Origin: Gemmatimonadota bacterium
GTDB lineage: Bacteria; Gemmatimonadota; Gemmatimonadetes; Gemmatimonadales; GWC2-71-9
Direction of reading: 5' to 3'
NCBI GenBank assembly: GCA_029262195.1
Contig: JAJCZX010000034.1
Location: 1-64,000, forward strand
DNA length: 64,000 bases
A model generated the notes under the pieces. That model worked only from the letters and a program-made list of their open reading frames with translations, ran no database searches and was not told the DNA's origin. Of this stretch, positions 36,439 through 45,426 are shown piece after piece. Both the position numbers and the translations under genes were made by a program. The number at the start of each line of letters is the position of its first letter. Position 1 is the first letter of the stretch.

Positions 36439-36452
36439 GTGACGTAAGTCAC
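36439..36452. promoter_or_regulatory. Inverted repeat upstream of pilM
   Basis: Perfect GTGAC-GTAA-GTCAC (6 bp if the flanking A/T is counted), followed by ACTTTTC. It may be an operator or a weak terminator for the minor pilin genes. It shares ACGTAA with the repeat upstream of pilA. Confidence 0.35.
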
Positions 36453-36497
36453 TACTTTTCAGCAACTTGGTTGGCCTCGGTTAAAGTTGTTTAAAGC

Positions 36498-36526
36498 TTG
36501 ACAAAACTTCCTGAGAGGCGTACTGT
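36498..36526 (+). promoter_or_regulatory. Sigma-70-type promoter for pilMNOPQ
   Basis: TTGACA at 36498-36503, a spacer of exactly 17 bases, then TACTGT at 36521-36526; the pilM start is 45 bases further on. The -35 box is perfect and the -10 weak. Confidence 0.55.
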
Positions 36527-36570
36527 ATTGTGCCGCGCACCCCACGTATGTTGTTGAGGGACGGTAAGAT

Positions 36571-37614
36571 ATGGCCTTTCTTGGTCTTGGTGGTAAAAAA
36601 ACTAGTGTAGGATTGGATATTGGGAGTGGTTTGATCAAGCTCGCTGTGGTTGATCGTAGCTCTGGCGAGCCCGAATTGGTCAACGTCACCACGACCCCAG
36701 TACTTGCTGACGCCATCGTTGAAGGCGAAATCATGGATCCCGGAATTATTGCTGAGGCGATAAGGGGAGTCATGGCCTCGGCGGGCGTGAAACAAAAAGA
36801 CGTCAATATTGCAGTTGGCGGGCGAGACGTGATCATCAAGAAAATCTCCGTTGATAGGATGAAGGAGAGTGATGCTCTTGAGGTCGTGAGGTGGGAAGCC
36901 CAACAATATGTGCCGTTTGATATTGAAGGGGTTGAGGTCGACTATCAGGTGCTTGATCCTGACGGCGATGGACTCCAGATGGATGTCCTCCTTGTTGCCG
37001 CCAAGCGAGAACTGGTGGAAAACAAGATCTCCCTGCTGGCCGATGCGGGGCTCAATGCTGCCGCTGTGGATGTCGATTCTTTTGCCCTCCACAACGCGTT
37101 TGCTCTTAACCATCCAGATGCGATGGAAGGTGTGGCCGGGCTTATTAACATTGGAAACGAGATCACGAACGTCAGTTTTGTTATAGATGGTGTTCCCCTG
37201 CTGACTCGGGATCTGAACTTTGGCACGCGAAAGGTTCGAGAGGACTTACAGCGTGACCGCGCTTTGTCCGCGGAAGACGCGGAGGCGATGGTTTTGAACC
37301 CCGAGGCCGCCGCTGACCTTGAAAATTACGTGATTTCGAGAGGCGAGGAGATCGCGGTAGGGGTTGAACGCGCAGCGGCGTTTCTTCAATCTGCCGCGCC
37401 CGACGCCGGCGAGATGCAACGTGTATTCGTGTCAGGTGGCGGAAGCAGAATTCCCGGTCTTGTAGCCGCGGCAGGTACTCGGATGAATATAACTCCTGAA
37501 TTGGTCAACCCGGTGCAACGGCTGAAGGTTCGGGACAATGTTTTTGATAACGTTGAGGTCGACGACGTCGCCCCGGTAATGCTTCTGGCCGTCGGCCTGG
37601 CGCTGAGAACGTAG
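36571..37614 (+). CDS. pilM: Type IV pilus assembly protein PilM
   Basis: 347 residues. An actin-like ATPase fold: FGLDIGSG-type phosphate loop (VGLDIGSGLIKLAVVD), VGGRDVIIKKI, the EVVRWEAQQYVPFDIE segment typical of PilM, and VFVSGGGSRIPGL near the end. PilM lies in the cytoplasm and binds the short N-terminal tail of PilN (IDLLP), linking the alignment complex to PilB/PilT. It is first of the pilMNOPQ operon, preceded by its own promoter. Confidence 0.95.
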   Translation: MAFLGLGGKKTSVGLDIGSGLIKLAVVDRSSGEPELVNVTTTPVLADAIVEGEIMDPGIIAEAIRGVMASAGVKQKDVNIAVGGRDVIIKKISVDRMKESDALEVVRWEAQQYVPFDIEGVEVDYQVLDPDGDGLQMDVLLVAAKRELVENKISLLADAGLNAAAVDVDSFALHNAFALNHPDAMEGVAGLINIGNEITNVSFVIDGVPLLTRDLNFGTRKVREDLQRDRALSAEDAEAMVLNPEAAADLENYVISRGEEIAVGVERAAAFLQSAAPDAGEMQRVFVSGGGSRIPGLVAAAGTRMNITPELVNPVQRLKVRDNVFDNVEVDDVAPVMLLAVGLALRT

Positions 37615-37627
37615 GCAGGTCACCTCT

Positions 37628-38323
37628 ATGGATCACATGATCAAGATCGATCTGTTACCAGGGTCGAAAAGAAAAAAATCCAGCGGCGGTGGGGTCGGGT
37701 TTACTATGCCCGACTTCGGCGAACTGATCCGGAACGTCAAAGATCCTTTGATGCTTGGGACAATCGGTACGTGGATCGTTTCAGTAGCAGTCGTGATCGT
37801 GCTGTTTGTTATGTACAGCGGTGCGGTCGAAGAATTGACCCCCGAGCGAGATCGCCTGCAGAGGGAAAAGAACCGATTCGCTCGTGAATTGACACTTGCA
37901 CGTAGGGCCAGCGTACTTCTCGATTCGTTGAGCCTTGAACTGGATGCGATTCGCGAAATTGATGCCAACAGGTTCGTGTGGCCTCACATTCTTGATGAGG
38001 TGTCGCGGGCGCTGCCTGAATACACGTGGTTCAACAGCATCGAGATTATTCCCTCGGTTACGACTGGTGGTATAGATGATCCCGTTGAACCGAATCCATT
38101 CCCGACCTTTGTGATTGATGCTCGCACCTCCCAGATCAACCAGGCCACGCGATTTGTAAGGCGTCTGATTGAATCTCCCTGGCTGGAGAATGTTGAATTG
38201 GGCCGAGCTCAGGCAGGAATCGAAGAAGACCGATCGGTGACGAATTTTACCGTGCAAGCAACCTTCAGGATGGCTGACTCGGCGTTCATAAGAACGGTGC
38301 CGGTCACTGCTTCCATCGAATGA
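37628..38323 (+). CDS. pilN: Type IV pilus alignment protein PilN
   Basis: 231 residues. The N-terminus has MIKIDLLPGS, the I-N-L-L-P-type peptide that docks into PilM. One membrane segment (GTWIVSVAVVIVLFVMYSG) is followed by a coiled coil (about 70-115) and a ferredoxin-like domain (WPHILDEVSRALPEYTWFN). PilN forms heterodimers with PilO in the periplasm. It starts 13 bases after pilM. A second ATG three codons in is possible. Confidence 0.9.
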   Translation: MDHMIKIDLLPGSKRKKSSGGGVGFTMPDFGELIRNVKDPLMLGTIGTWIVSVAVVIVLFVMYSGAVEELTPERDRLQREKNRFARELTLARRASVLLDSLSLELDAIREIDANRFVWPHILDEVSRALPEYTWFNSIEIIPSVTTGGIDDPVEPNPFPTFVIDARTSQINQATRFVRRLIESPWLENVELGRAQAGIEEDRSVTNFTVQATFRMADSAFIRTVPVTASIE

Positions 38324-38333
38324 CGGTGATTTC

Positions 38334-38954
38334 ATGGCAATGACTGAAAAGGACAAGAAACAGGTCCAGATCCTGGCGATTATTGTTGCGGTGGGTGCCG
38401 TGGCCTTCATGTGGTTTATGTGGCGTGCGCCCATCGTGGAACAGGTTGTTGCGCTTGAGGCTGAGACCGACACGCTTAGAGCCCAAACTGACTCCATTCG
38501 TACACAATTGAGATCCGGTTCTTCCGAGGATATCGATCGTCGAATCCAGTCGTACACCCAGAGCCTCGCTGTAATGCGGGAGTTGGTTCCAAACGATGCC
38601 GAGGCCACCAGCCTTTTGGACGATATCACGACCAGAGCCCAACGAAGGGGCGTGCGCACCACTGATTACAATCCCGTGCCACCCATAGACGACGGAAATT
38701 ACGAGATTCGTAGCCCCAGTTTTACAATGCTGGGCACATACGATGATCTCGGGGCGTTCATTTCCGATATTGCTTCCTTGCCGAGGATATTGGTTCCAGA
38801 AGACCTTTCCTTGACGCTTCCTCAAGATGGTGACTTACCACCCGAGTTAGAAGCCGATTCAACGCGGGTCTACCTGAGGGCTGATTTTAGAGTCACAACA
38901 TACGTCAAACCGGCGCGTGGCGATCTGGGACCGGAGGCCGCAAGTGTCAACTAA
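38334..38954 (+). CDS. pilO: Type IV pilus alignment protein PilO
   Basis: 206 residues. A short cytoplasmic tail, one membrane segment (ILAIIVAVGAVAFMWFMW), a coiled coil (about 35-80) with LRAQTDSIRTQL, and a periplasmic ferredoxin-like domain (RSPSFTMLGTYDDLGAFISD), the expected PilO layout. It partners PilN and contacts PilP. It overlaps pilP by 11 bases. Confidence 0.88.
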   Translation: MAMTEKDKKQVQILAIIVAVGAVAFMWFMWRAPIVEQVVALEAETDTLRAQTDSIRTQLRSGSSEDIDRRIQSYTQSLAVMRELVPNDAEATSLLDDITTRAQRRGVRTTDYNPVPPIDDGNYEIRSPSFTMLGTYDDLGAFISDIASLPRILVPEDLSLTLPQDGDLPPELEADSTRVYLRADFRVTTYVKPARGDLGPEAASVN

Positions 38955-39423
38955 ACGTTTCCTTGCCACCGTCCTTGCCATGGGCGCTGTCGCCTGTGGC
39001 GGTGATGATCCCCCTGCTGAGTTAGTGCCGACGGTTACAAACACGCCTCAAGCGCCGGCTGCTCCCCAGGATGAGGAACTGGGCCAGGCCCCGACGCAGC
39101 TGGTTCGAGAAGAATTTTCGTATCGGGGCGGGACTCGAGACCCATTCGTCTCTCTTGTTCGGCCTGGTGGGGAAGATCGACCCAGGGTCAACGACCTCAG
39201 GGTTACTACGATTATTTATGACGCGACGTATCCGGTAAGAAGTGTCGCCGTTGTAAGGGACACTGTCGAACAGGTGAGGTATGAATTACACGTGAATGAT
39301 GAACTTGGCCGGTTCCGGGTGGCAGATATTCGCCCCAGGGAGCTGGTTGTAGCTATTGATGAATTTGGGACTGAACGCATGGTCGTTCTGTCCGTTCGAA
39401 GTTTACAGGAGGAAGCGCAATGA
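38944..39423 (+). CDS. pilP: Type IV pilus lipoprotein PilP-like
   Basis: 159 residues from GTG 38944, chosen because it gives a lipoprotein signal (VSTKRFLATVLAMGAVAC with Cys near 18); the upstream in-frame ATG at 38917 would add nine polar residues. A Pro/Ala/Gln-rich linker (TPQAPAAPQ) is followed by the short beta-sandwich with GTRDPFVSL, matching the R-D-P-F of PilP. PilP tethers PilN/PilO to PilQ. It overlaps pilO by 11 bases and pilQ by ATGA. Confidence 0.82.
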   Translation: MSTKRFLATVLAMGAVACGGDDPPAELVPTVTNTPQAPAAPQDEELGQAPTQLVREEFSYRGGTRDPFVSLVRPGGEDRPRVNDLRVTTIIYDATYPVRSVAVVRDTVEQVRYELHVNDELGRFRVADIRPRELVVAIDEFGTERMVVLSVRSLQEEAQ

Positions 39424-41261
39424 AGCGGTCCGCAGCCCTAGTAGCATTAGGCTTGCTCCTCGGTGCACCAAATTCCTTTGCAGGTCCTGGTGAAGTCACC
39501 GGAGTGAGCGTCCTTCCCGGTTCCGGCCGGGCGATTGTAGTCATTGATGTTCGCGGAGCTGTCACGGTCCAGGACTTTACTCTCGATAATCCATCCCGGG
39601 TCGTAATCGACATCCTGGGCGCAAGGTTGCGGGCGTCCCAACGGCGGTACGATGGTGAAGCCCGAGGGGCCATCAGGAATATCCGGTACGCGCAACGGAC
39701 GGAAGAAGCCGTAAGGGTTGTGTTGGAGTTGGATGAGTTGGCCAACTACTCGCTGGAGTATGTTGACGAAGAAATTCGGATCTCTTTTGGCGCCGATGAA
39801 TCGTTTGCAGCTTGGTCGTCGTCTCGGATTGTTACTCCGGAGAGTTACGCTTCCGCCCCCAGAAGTCGGGGTGGAGAAGCGATAGCTGCGCCAAGAATTA
39901 CGCAGCAGACTGCCAGTCGAATCCTTCCGCTGCCCAACGCCCAGGATGACGAACAGCCTCACATCACTGTTACCTTTGATTCCTCGTCCGTGGCGGAAGT
40001 TGCGGCGGCTTTTGCGGCGTTCAGCGGCAAATCGATTATTCTCGGTGCCGATGCTAATGCGATAATTTTTGCAGAGATCACCGACCAGCCGTGGGACGTG
40101 GCGTTTGAACAAATTCTCAACGCACATGGCCTGACTCTGATCGAGAGCCTGGATATGCCAGGACTTATAAGAGTTGAGAGCCGTAGCGCCATAGCAGCCA
40201 GAGATACTACCGAGCCTTTGGAGACCCGGCTGTTTCGCATAAATTTTGCCAGGGCGAGTTCACTACAGCAGGCGATCGGGGCCGTACTGACTGACCGTGG
40301 CGAGGTTGTCGCCGATACGTCGTCAAACTCGATGATCGTCAAAGACGTGCAGAGTCGGCTGGTTATGGCCGAAAGCCTCATCGTCAATTTGGATAGACCA
40401 ACGCTTCAGGTGTCCATTCAGGCAAAGTTGATTTTTGTTAACCGAACCGATGTGGAGGACCTCGGCGTTACATATGATCTCGGTAACCCTGATGCGTTCT
40501 TTAACGAAGTTGTCTCGCGACCAGATCCGACTTCGGCAGTACCGGTGGACACCGATGGTGACGGGTTGCCGGACACCCAGCTGGCGCAAGATTTCTTTGA
40601 TCCGGCCACTACACCGTTCGCTGTGAACCTCGGCGGTAATTCTCTTGCAGCTCTTGGTAATGCGGACCAGCAACTGCCCAAGTCAGCACTTGACCTGATT
40701 TTTTCGACGGCCATCGGCAATTTTGACCTGACCGCGTTTTTATCCGCACTCCAGGAAGTCAGTCTGGCTGATCTTCAGGCTGAGCCGCTCGTTACTACAT
40801 CGGATAACACAACGTCCGACATTCTCGTCGGTCAATTAATACCGTTCAGAACTGTCGACGCCGGTGCCCAGGGTGAGGGTGTTGCTTCGACGCAGTTCCA
40901 GGAGACAGGTATCAACCTTGAGGTGACCCCGCACGTCACCAACAATAGGCAGATCTTGCTCCAAATTCACGCTGAGAATTCGTCCCTGATTGCCGCGGCA
41001 TCAGACCTTGGATTCGCCATTAATACGCAGGAAGCTAACAGTGAAGTACTTGTAGGTGATGGGGAAACGGCGGTTATAGCCGGACTTACTGTGACCGAGA
41101 TTACGGTATCCAAAAGCGGGATTCCCTACCTTGTCGACCTCCCACTAGTTGGGCGCCTTTTCGGGTTCTCAACACGTCGAGAAGAACGACGGGATCTGTT
41201 GATTCTGGTAACCCCAACTATCATCGACCCGCCGAACCAGGGCTTCGAGGTGATACCGTGA
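39420..41261 (+). CDS. pilQ: Type IV pilus secretin PilQ
   Basis: 613 residues. A signal peptide (ALVALGLLLGAPNSFA) is followed by an AMIN domain (about 30-130; VSVLPGSGRAIVVIDV), an STN/N0-like domain (about 180-260), an N1/KH domain (SLQQAIGAVLTDRG, SNSMIVKDV) and the secretin barrel domain (LEVTPHVTNN, VPYLVDLPLVGRLFG-type GIPYLVDLPLVGRLFGF, LLILVTPTII). Secretin multimers form the outer-membrane pore for the pilus. Near residue 377 there is a DTDGDGLPDT loop, a calcium-type insert not standard in PilQ. It overlaps pilP by ATGA and the next lipoprotein gene by GTGA. Confidence 0.95.
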   Translation: MKRSAALVALGLLLGAPNSFAGPGEVTGVSVLPGSGRAIVVIDVRGAVTVQDFTLDNPSRVVIDILGARLRASQRRYDGEARGAIRNIRYAQRTEEAVRVVLELDELANYSLEYVDEEIRISFGADESFAAWSSSRIVTPESYASAPRSRGGEAIAAPRITQQTASRILPLPNAQDDEQPHITVTFDSSSVAEVAAAFAAFSGKSIILGADANAIIFAEITDQPWDVAFEQILNAHGLTLIESLDMPGLIRVESRSAIAARDTTEPLETRLFRINFARASSLQQAIGAVLTDRGEVVADTSSNSMIVKDVQSRLVMAESLIVNLDRPTLQVSIQAKLIFVNRTDVEDLGVTYDLGNPDAFFNEVVSRPDPTSAVPVDTDGDGLPDTQLAQDFFDPATTPFAVNLGGNSLAALGNADQQLPKSALDLIFSTAIGNFDLTAFLSALQEVSLADLQAEPLVTTSDNTTSDILVGQLIPFRTVDAGAQGEGVASTQFQETGINLEVTPHVTNNRQILLQIHAENSSLIAAASDLGFAINTQEANSEVLVGDGETAVIAGLTVTEITVSKSGIPYLVDLPLVGRLFGFSTRREERRDLLILVTPTIIDPPNQGFEVIP

Positions 41262-44095
41262 AACAACGAAAACCAATGAGAAAAAACTCTCTCGGGGCCG
41301 CCATCCTCACCACTGCGGTGGGAATGGCGGTTCTTTCATGCGCCGGTCCAACTACCCCTAATCCGCCGCCGGGTAATAATACGACCCCGACTGTAACGAT
41401 TACGCGCTCGCCATCGGATACGGTGATCAACGTTAATCAGGTGTTGCGGATCACAGTTGATGCTTCTGACGACCTCGCGCTCGCAAACGTGAATTTGGTT
41501 GTGTCAGGCGTCGCAGACGCCACGTTTGACACTACCTTTACCAGTGTTGTGGTGGCTTTCAGCACGGTAGTTGAAGTGCCATTGGGTAGTGCAGGCGCGA
41601 CAGTTGGCGATCTGTTTATCGTCGCGACAGTTCGCGATGGCACCCAAAATGTTGTTGAGGCTAGAGACTCGGTTTTAGTTACCGACCTGCCACCGGCAAC
41701 GATTTCGTTTGTTACGCCCACTGCAGATGCGCTTGTGCGAATCGGCGATACGGTGCGAACCCAGGTACAGGTGACCAATAATCTTGGAATCATTTCCCTG
41801 GCCCTCGACGGCGTTGCTCACCGGGGCAGCCGGGTCCTCGGCACCGACACGATCATCACAAGGTTGGGCGAAAAGGTCGCGAACCTTGCTCAAGGTCAAG
41901 ACACTCTGATTGTTCGCGATCTGTTACCACTGGATGCTGATGATCCAACGTCAGAGACGGTGTTTATTCGCGCTATTGCAGTAGACTCAATAGGTAACGA
42001 ATTCAGAGATAGTATCGCGGTAAATTTTGTATCCGGGCCGGATTTGACCATTCTGAATCCTCCCGACAGTTCTCTGGTTTCGCCCGGAAAACAGATGACT
42101 GTGATTATCAGGGCGCAAGCTCCAACGGGCGTAAGCAAAGTTGGCTACCTGGTAACGGGAGCTTACTCCAATACGGACACGCTGACAGTGATTGCTGCCA
42201 CGAATCCGCAGGTACGTGACACAACCATTACTTTCACCGAAAGCGTTCCCAGCGGTGCGAATCTTGGCTTCATCACCATTACCCCGTTCGGTCGCGACTC
42301 CCTGGGTAACGTCGGTACCGGCGATCCGGTGACGGTAGAGGTCGTCGCCAATGCGGGCACCAGCGATGTGACGCCGCCATTGGTCACTCATACGGTCGAT
42401 GCACGCGTTGAAACAGACGACTTCATCACGATCAGTGCTCAGGATGCTGGTGGTATTTCGAGCATCGGGTTCACCATAACCGATATCACCGGAGGAACGA
42501 CTCTGGCTTCGGGTACCGTCGCATTGCCCGGCTCCGCTACGGCGGTTTCTCAGACCTTCCCGTTGGGACTAGGCGCATTGACTATCGACACCGTCGCGCA
42601 ACTTGTTGTCGTTACTGCCACAGCGACCGATGCTAACGGCCTGGTCGGAGTTCTGTCAGGCACAGGTGTCGCAATTCCGCAGGGCGATCCCGCTCTCCTC
42701 GACACAATTACCGTGGTTGCGGGCCAAACGCTCAATTTGCCGTCAGGCGGAGCGATTGCCGACGCGCTCTACAACAGCAACCGCAACGAGATCTATTTCT
42801 CGAATGTGGAGCGGGACCGAATCGAGGTTTTCGACGTGGGTTCGTTGAGCTTTAACCCTGCGATTCCGGTCGGATCCCGTCCCTGGGGTATCGATTTGTA
42901 CCCTGCTGACACGCTCGGCAACACAAGGGACACTCTCGTTGTTGCGAATTCCGGAGGTACGAACTTTTCCCTGGTTGATCTGGGAGCGGCGCGCGAATTC
43001 CGACGCCACCACATACCGATCTTTGTTGCTCAAAAAGTGAGTATTTCGATTGAAGATGGTGTGGTCCGCGTGGATATCGTCGACAATCATTTTTCCGATC
43101 GACCGCAAAACCTAGGTACTGTTTGCCGTGTAACGACAGGTTCCAGTGCCTGCGCGCCCGATAGTGTGTTCGCAGTATTCTCGACGTCTCCATCAATTGA
43201 TCAAGGTGCTAACCCTCTCAGGGGTACGCTGCGGTGGGAGAACATCTCCAGCGGCCAGGACCTTCTGGCTCCTGCCAACAGAGATGCGCACCTCTTTTAC
43301 GAACACGCCCAGGGTGTGGCCGGGCTGCAGTTGGATACGCTTCAGATCCAGGCAGGCTACGGCGACACAGTTATCACCAAGCTCGGTGGCGCCGTTGGTG
43401 TCATGGCTAACATTGCCAGCATAGGGTTCCTGGACACCACCTTCGTCCGTAGTTCTGGGAACCATGCCAGAGTGATGGTCGGCGAGGGCGGGAGTGGCAA
43501 CCCAATATTCGGGTTCGCTCGCGCGATGCGTTACGTGATTGATCGTCCGTTTACCAAGACCGGTGGTGTTCCGGTCGTAATCGGTGGAGTGAACTTCTCT
43601 GCTCAGTTCCAATCCGACGCTGGTGTGTCTGCCACAATCAACGTGTCTGACTTCATAAGCAACACGGCCATTCCGATTCGAGCGGTAGCTACCAACTTCA
43701 ATGGTCTGACCAACGCGGTGCGCGCAGATTCGGTATATGTCTTGGACGAAAATCTCCGTCTTGCCGGCATCGTGGCGACGTCAGGTGACAATCCCGGAGT
43801 TGATATGCCGTTTAATCACACGTTTGACGCAACTCCGGCCGGCGCATTGCCGGCGGCGAGTTTCCCGGCGAACAGGGTGATTTACGCTGCCAGGCCGGAT
43901 GGAAATATCGATGTGTTCGATACCCAGCATTACGGTCGCGTCGCACAGATACCGATTAAGGATCCGGTAACCGGTCCGATCACGATTGCACAACTGCCCA
44001 GCGGTTCGCAGTTCCTGATCGCGGTTACTGACAACGGAGTTGTGGTTATCACGCTCCCGACTCTGGTTAACCCGTTCCCGGTTAGAGGGTTCTAG
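41258..44095 (+). CDS. Large lipoprotein with Ig-like repeats and a propeller-like segment, coupled to pilQ
   Basis: 945 residues with a GTG start at 41258 overlapping pilQ by GTGA. A lipoprotein signal ends in MAVLSC (Cys near residue 28), then a Pro/Thr linker (TTPNPPPGNNTTP). Residues about 45-510 hold four or five Ig/cadherin-like beta domains with recurring LRITVDASDDLALANV and RDSLGN-type ends. From about 510 a propeller-like part begins (NEIYFSNVERDRIEVFDV, RPWGIDLYPADTLGN, DTLVVANSGGTNFSLVDL) and resumes at the end (RVIYAARPDGNIDVFDT). I do not recognise the family. Coupling to pilQ suggests a secretin-associated or surface pilus accessory protein. A terminator follows. Confidence 0.75.
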   Translation: MKQRKPMRKNSLGAAILTTAVGMAVLSCAGPTTPNPPPGNNTTPTVTITRSPSDTVINVNQVLRITVDASDDLALANVNLVVSGVADATFDTTFTSVVVAFSTVVEVPLGSAGATVGDLFIVATVRDGTQNVVEARDSVLVTDLPPATISFVTPTADALVRIGDTVRTQVQVTNNLGIISLALDGVAHRGSRVLGTDTIITRLGEKVANLAQGQDTLIVRDLLPLDADDPTSETVFIRAIAVDSIGNEFRDSIAVNFVSGPDLTILNPPDSSLVSPGKQMTVIIRAQAPTGVSKVGYLVTGAYSNTDTLTVIAATNPQVRDTTITFTESVPSGANLGFITITPFGRDSLGNVGTGDPVTVEVVANAGTSDVTPPLVTHTVDARVETDDFITISAQDAGGISSIGFTITDITGGTTLASGTVALPGSATAVSQTFPLGLGALTIDTVAQLVVVTATATDANGLVGVLSGTGVAIPQGDPALLDTITVVAGQTLNLPSGGAIADALYNSNRNEIYFSNVERDRIEVFDVGSLSFNPAIPVGSRPWGIDLYPADTLGNTRDTLVVANSGGTNFSLVDLGAAREFRRHHIPIFVAQKVSISIEDGVVRVDIVDNHFSDRPQNLGTVCRVTTGSSACAPDSVFAVFSTSPSIDQGANPLRGTLRWENISSGQDLLAPANRDAHLFYEHAQGVAGLQLDTLQIQAGYGDTVITKLGGAVGVMANIASIGFLDTTFVRSSGNHARVMVGEGGSGNPIFGFARAMRYVIDRPFTKTGGVPVVIGGVNFSAQFQSDAGVSATINVSDFISNTAIPIRAVATNFNGLTNAVRADSVYVLDENLRLAGIVATSGDNPGVDMPFNHTFDATPAGALPAASFPANRVIYAARPDGNIDVFDTQHYGRVAQIPIKDPVTGPITIAQLPSGSQFLIAVTDNGVVVITLPTLVNPFPVRGF

Positions 44096-44117
44096 AAGAT
44101 CCACCTGGCTGAAACTC

Positions 44118-44162
44118 AATCCCGCTCCCGTGCGTTATTCGGGAGCGGGATTTTGTCTTTTT
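44118..44162 (+). terminator. Rho-independent terminator closing the pil operon
   Basis: Perfect 13-base stem AATCCCGCTCCCG / CGGGAGCGGGATT with a 9-base loop, followed by TTGTCTTTTT. Confidence 0.93.
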
Positions 44163-44221
44163 AAGAAGGTTTTCTCGAACCCCATGGCGGCAGGCCATGT
44201 CCTGTCTGTTAATTTGATACG

Positions 44222-45400
44222 ATGAACATTCGCTTCACTACTGCTGGAGAGTCTCATGGCAAGGCGTTGACTGCTATCCTGGAGGGAATCCCGTCTGGCC
44301 TCGGTCTTTCCAAGAAAGATGTTGACGTTGACCTACGCCGCCGCATGATGGGTTACGGTCGCGGAGCCCGGATGAAGATTGAATCCGATGAAGTGGAGTT
44401 CCTCGGTGGGGTTCGTGCGGGGCAAACACTCGGCTCTCCGATCTCGATGCTAATCCGGAATCGGGATTGGGAAAATTGGTCTGAGATTATGGATGCGGAG
44501 AGTCGTTCAGACGACGATGGGGATCGCCGACGGAAACTGGGACGGCCCCGCCCTGGCCACGCCGACCTTGTGGGTGTCCTCAAGTACAACCGGTCTGACG
44601 CCCGCGATATTTTGGAACGCGCCAGTGCCAGAGAAACTGCTTCCCGCGTGGCTTGCGGTGCCGTGTGTCGTAAGCTCCTTGTTGATTTTGGGGTTACTGT
44701 CGGGAGTCACGTCGTTGAAATCGGACCGGTGAAAGCCCCGTTGCTTGAGTTGCCCGACGATCTAAACTCCGTTGCCGATCGATCGGAGGTGCGCTGTATT
44801 GACGAAGACGCTGGCCGGGCTATGATTGAGGCCATTGACCGGGCACGCGAAGCGAGGGATACGCTCGGTGGTATCGTTGAGGTAGTGGTCAAGGGTCTTC
44901 CGGTAGGGTTGGGTTCACACGTTTCATGGCACCAAAAACTGGACGGTCGGCTTGCCCACGCTATGATGTCTATTCCTGCCGTAAAGGGAGTCGAACTGGG
45001 CCTCGGCTTCGAAGCGTCTCGGCGACCCGGGTCCAAGGTGCACGACGAACTGTTCCTTGACGACCAGGGGATCCCGTTCAGGAAAACGAACAATGCGGGC
45101 GGGACTGAAGGGGGGATGACTACCGGCGGGCCGTTAGTGATCAGGGTGGGGATGAAACCCATTTCAACTTTGATGAAACCGTTAGCAAGTTTCGATCTGG
45201 ATACCGGTGAAACTGCCAGGGCCCAGGCCGAAAGGTCGGACACAACTGCGGTTCCGGCGCTCGGAGTGATCTCCGAAGCGATGGCTGCGATCGTTGTGGC
45301 AAATGCTTTGTCGGAGCAGTTTGGTGGCGGATCGATGACCGACCTCAAAGAAAACGTCAACTCGTATATGGGAAGGGTTGAGTCGCGCTGGAAGCGTTAG
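44222..45400 (+). CDS. aroC: Chorismate synthase
   Basis: 392 residues. It converts 5-enolpyruvylshikimate-3-phosphate to chorismate using reduced FMN. Conserved segments are TTAGESHGKALTAILEGIP at the start, RRRMMGYGRGARM, RPRPGHADLVG, ASARETASRVACG, the FMN-site GGTEGGMTTGGP and the C-terminal RSDTTAVPALGVI. A few dozen residues longer than the E. coli enzyme, as in many Gram-positive and Gemmatimonadota forms. aroK follows, so these are two late shikimate-pathway genes together. Confidence 0.96.
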   Translation: MNIRFTTAGESHGKALTAILEGIPSGLGLSKKDVDVDLRRRMMGYGRGARMKIESDEVEFLGGVRAGQTLGSPISMLIRNRDWENWSEIMDAESRSDDDGDRRRKLGRPRPGHADLVGVLKYNRSDARDILERASARETASRVACGAVCRKLLVDFGVTVGSHVVEIGPVKAPLLELPDDLNSVADRSEVRCIDEDAGRAMIEAIDRAREARDTLGGIVEVVVKGLPVGLGSHVSWHQKLDGRLAHAMMSIPAVKGVELGLGFEASRRPGSKVHDELFLDDQGIPFRKTNNAGGTEGGMTTGGPLVIRVGMKPISTLMKPLASFDLDTGETARAQAERSDTTAVPALGVISEAMAAIVVANALSEQFGGGSMTDLKENVNSYMGRVESRWKR

Positions 45401-45426
45401 AAAAAGCCCCACGTCGCCACATAGTT

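Noticed and set aside
44707..45360. 217-codon minus-strand open frame within aroC
   Set aside because: Ser/Pro-rich shadow; aroC motifs lie on the plus strand through the whole stretch.
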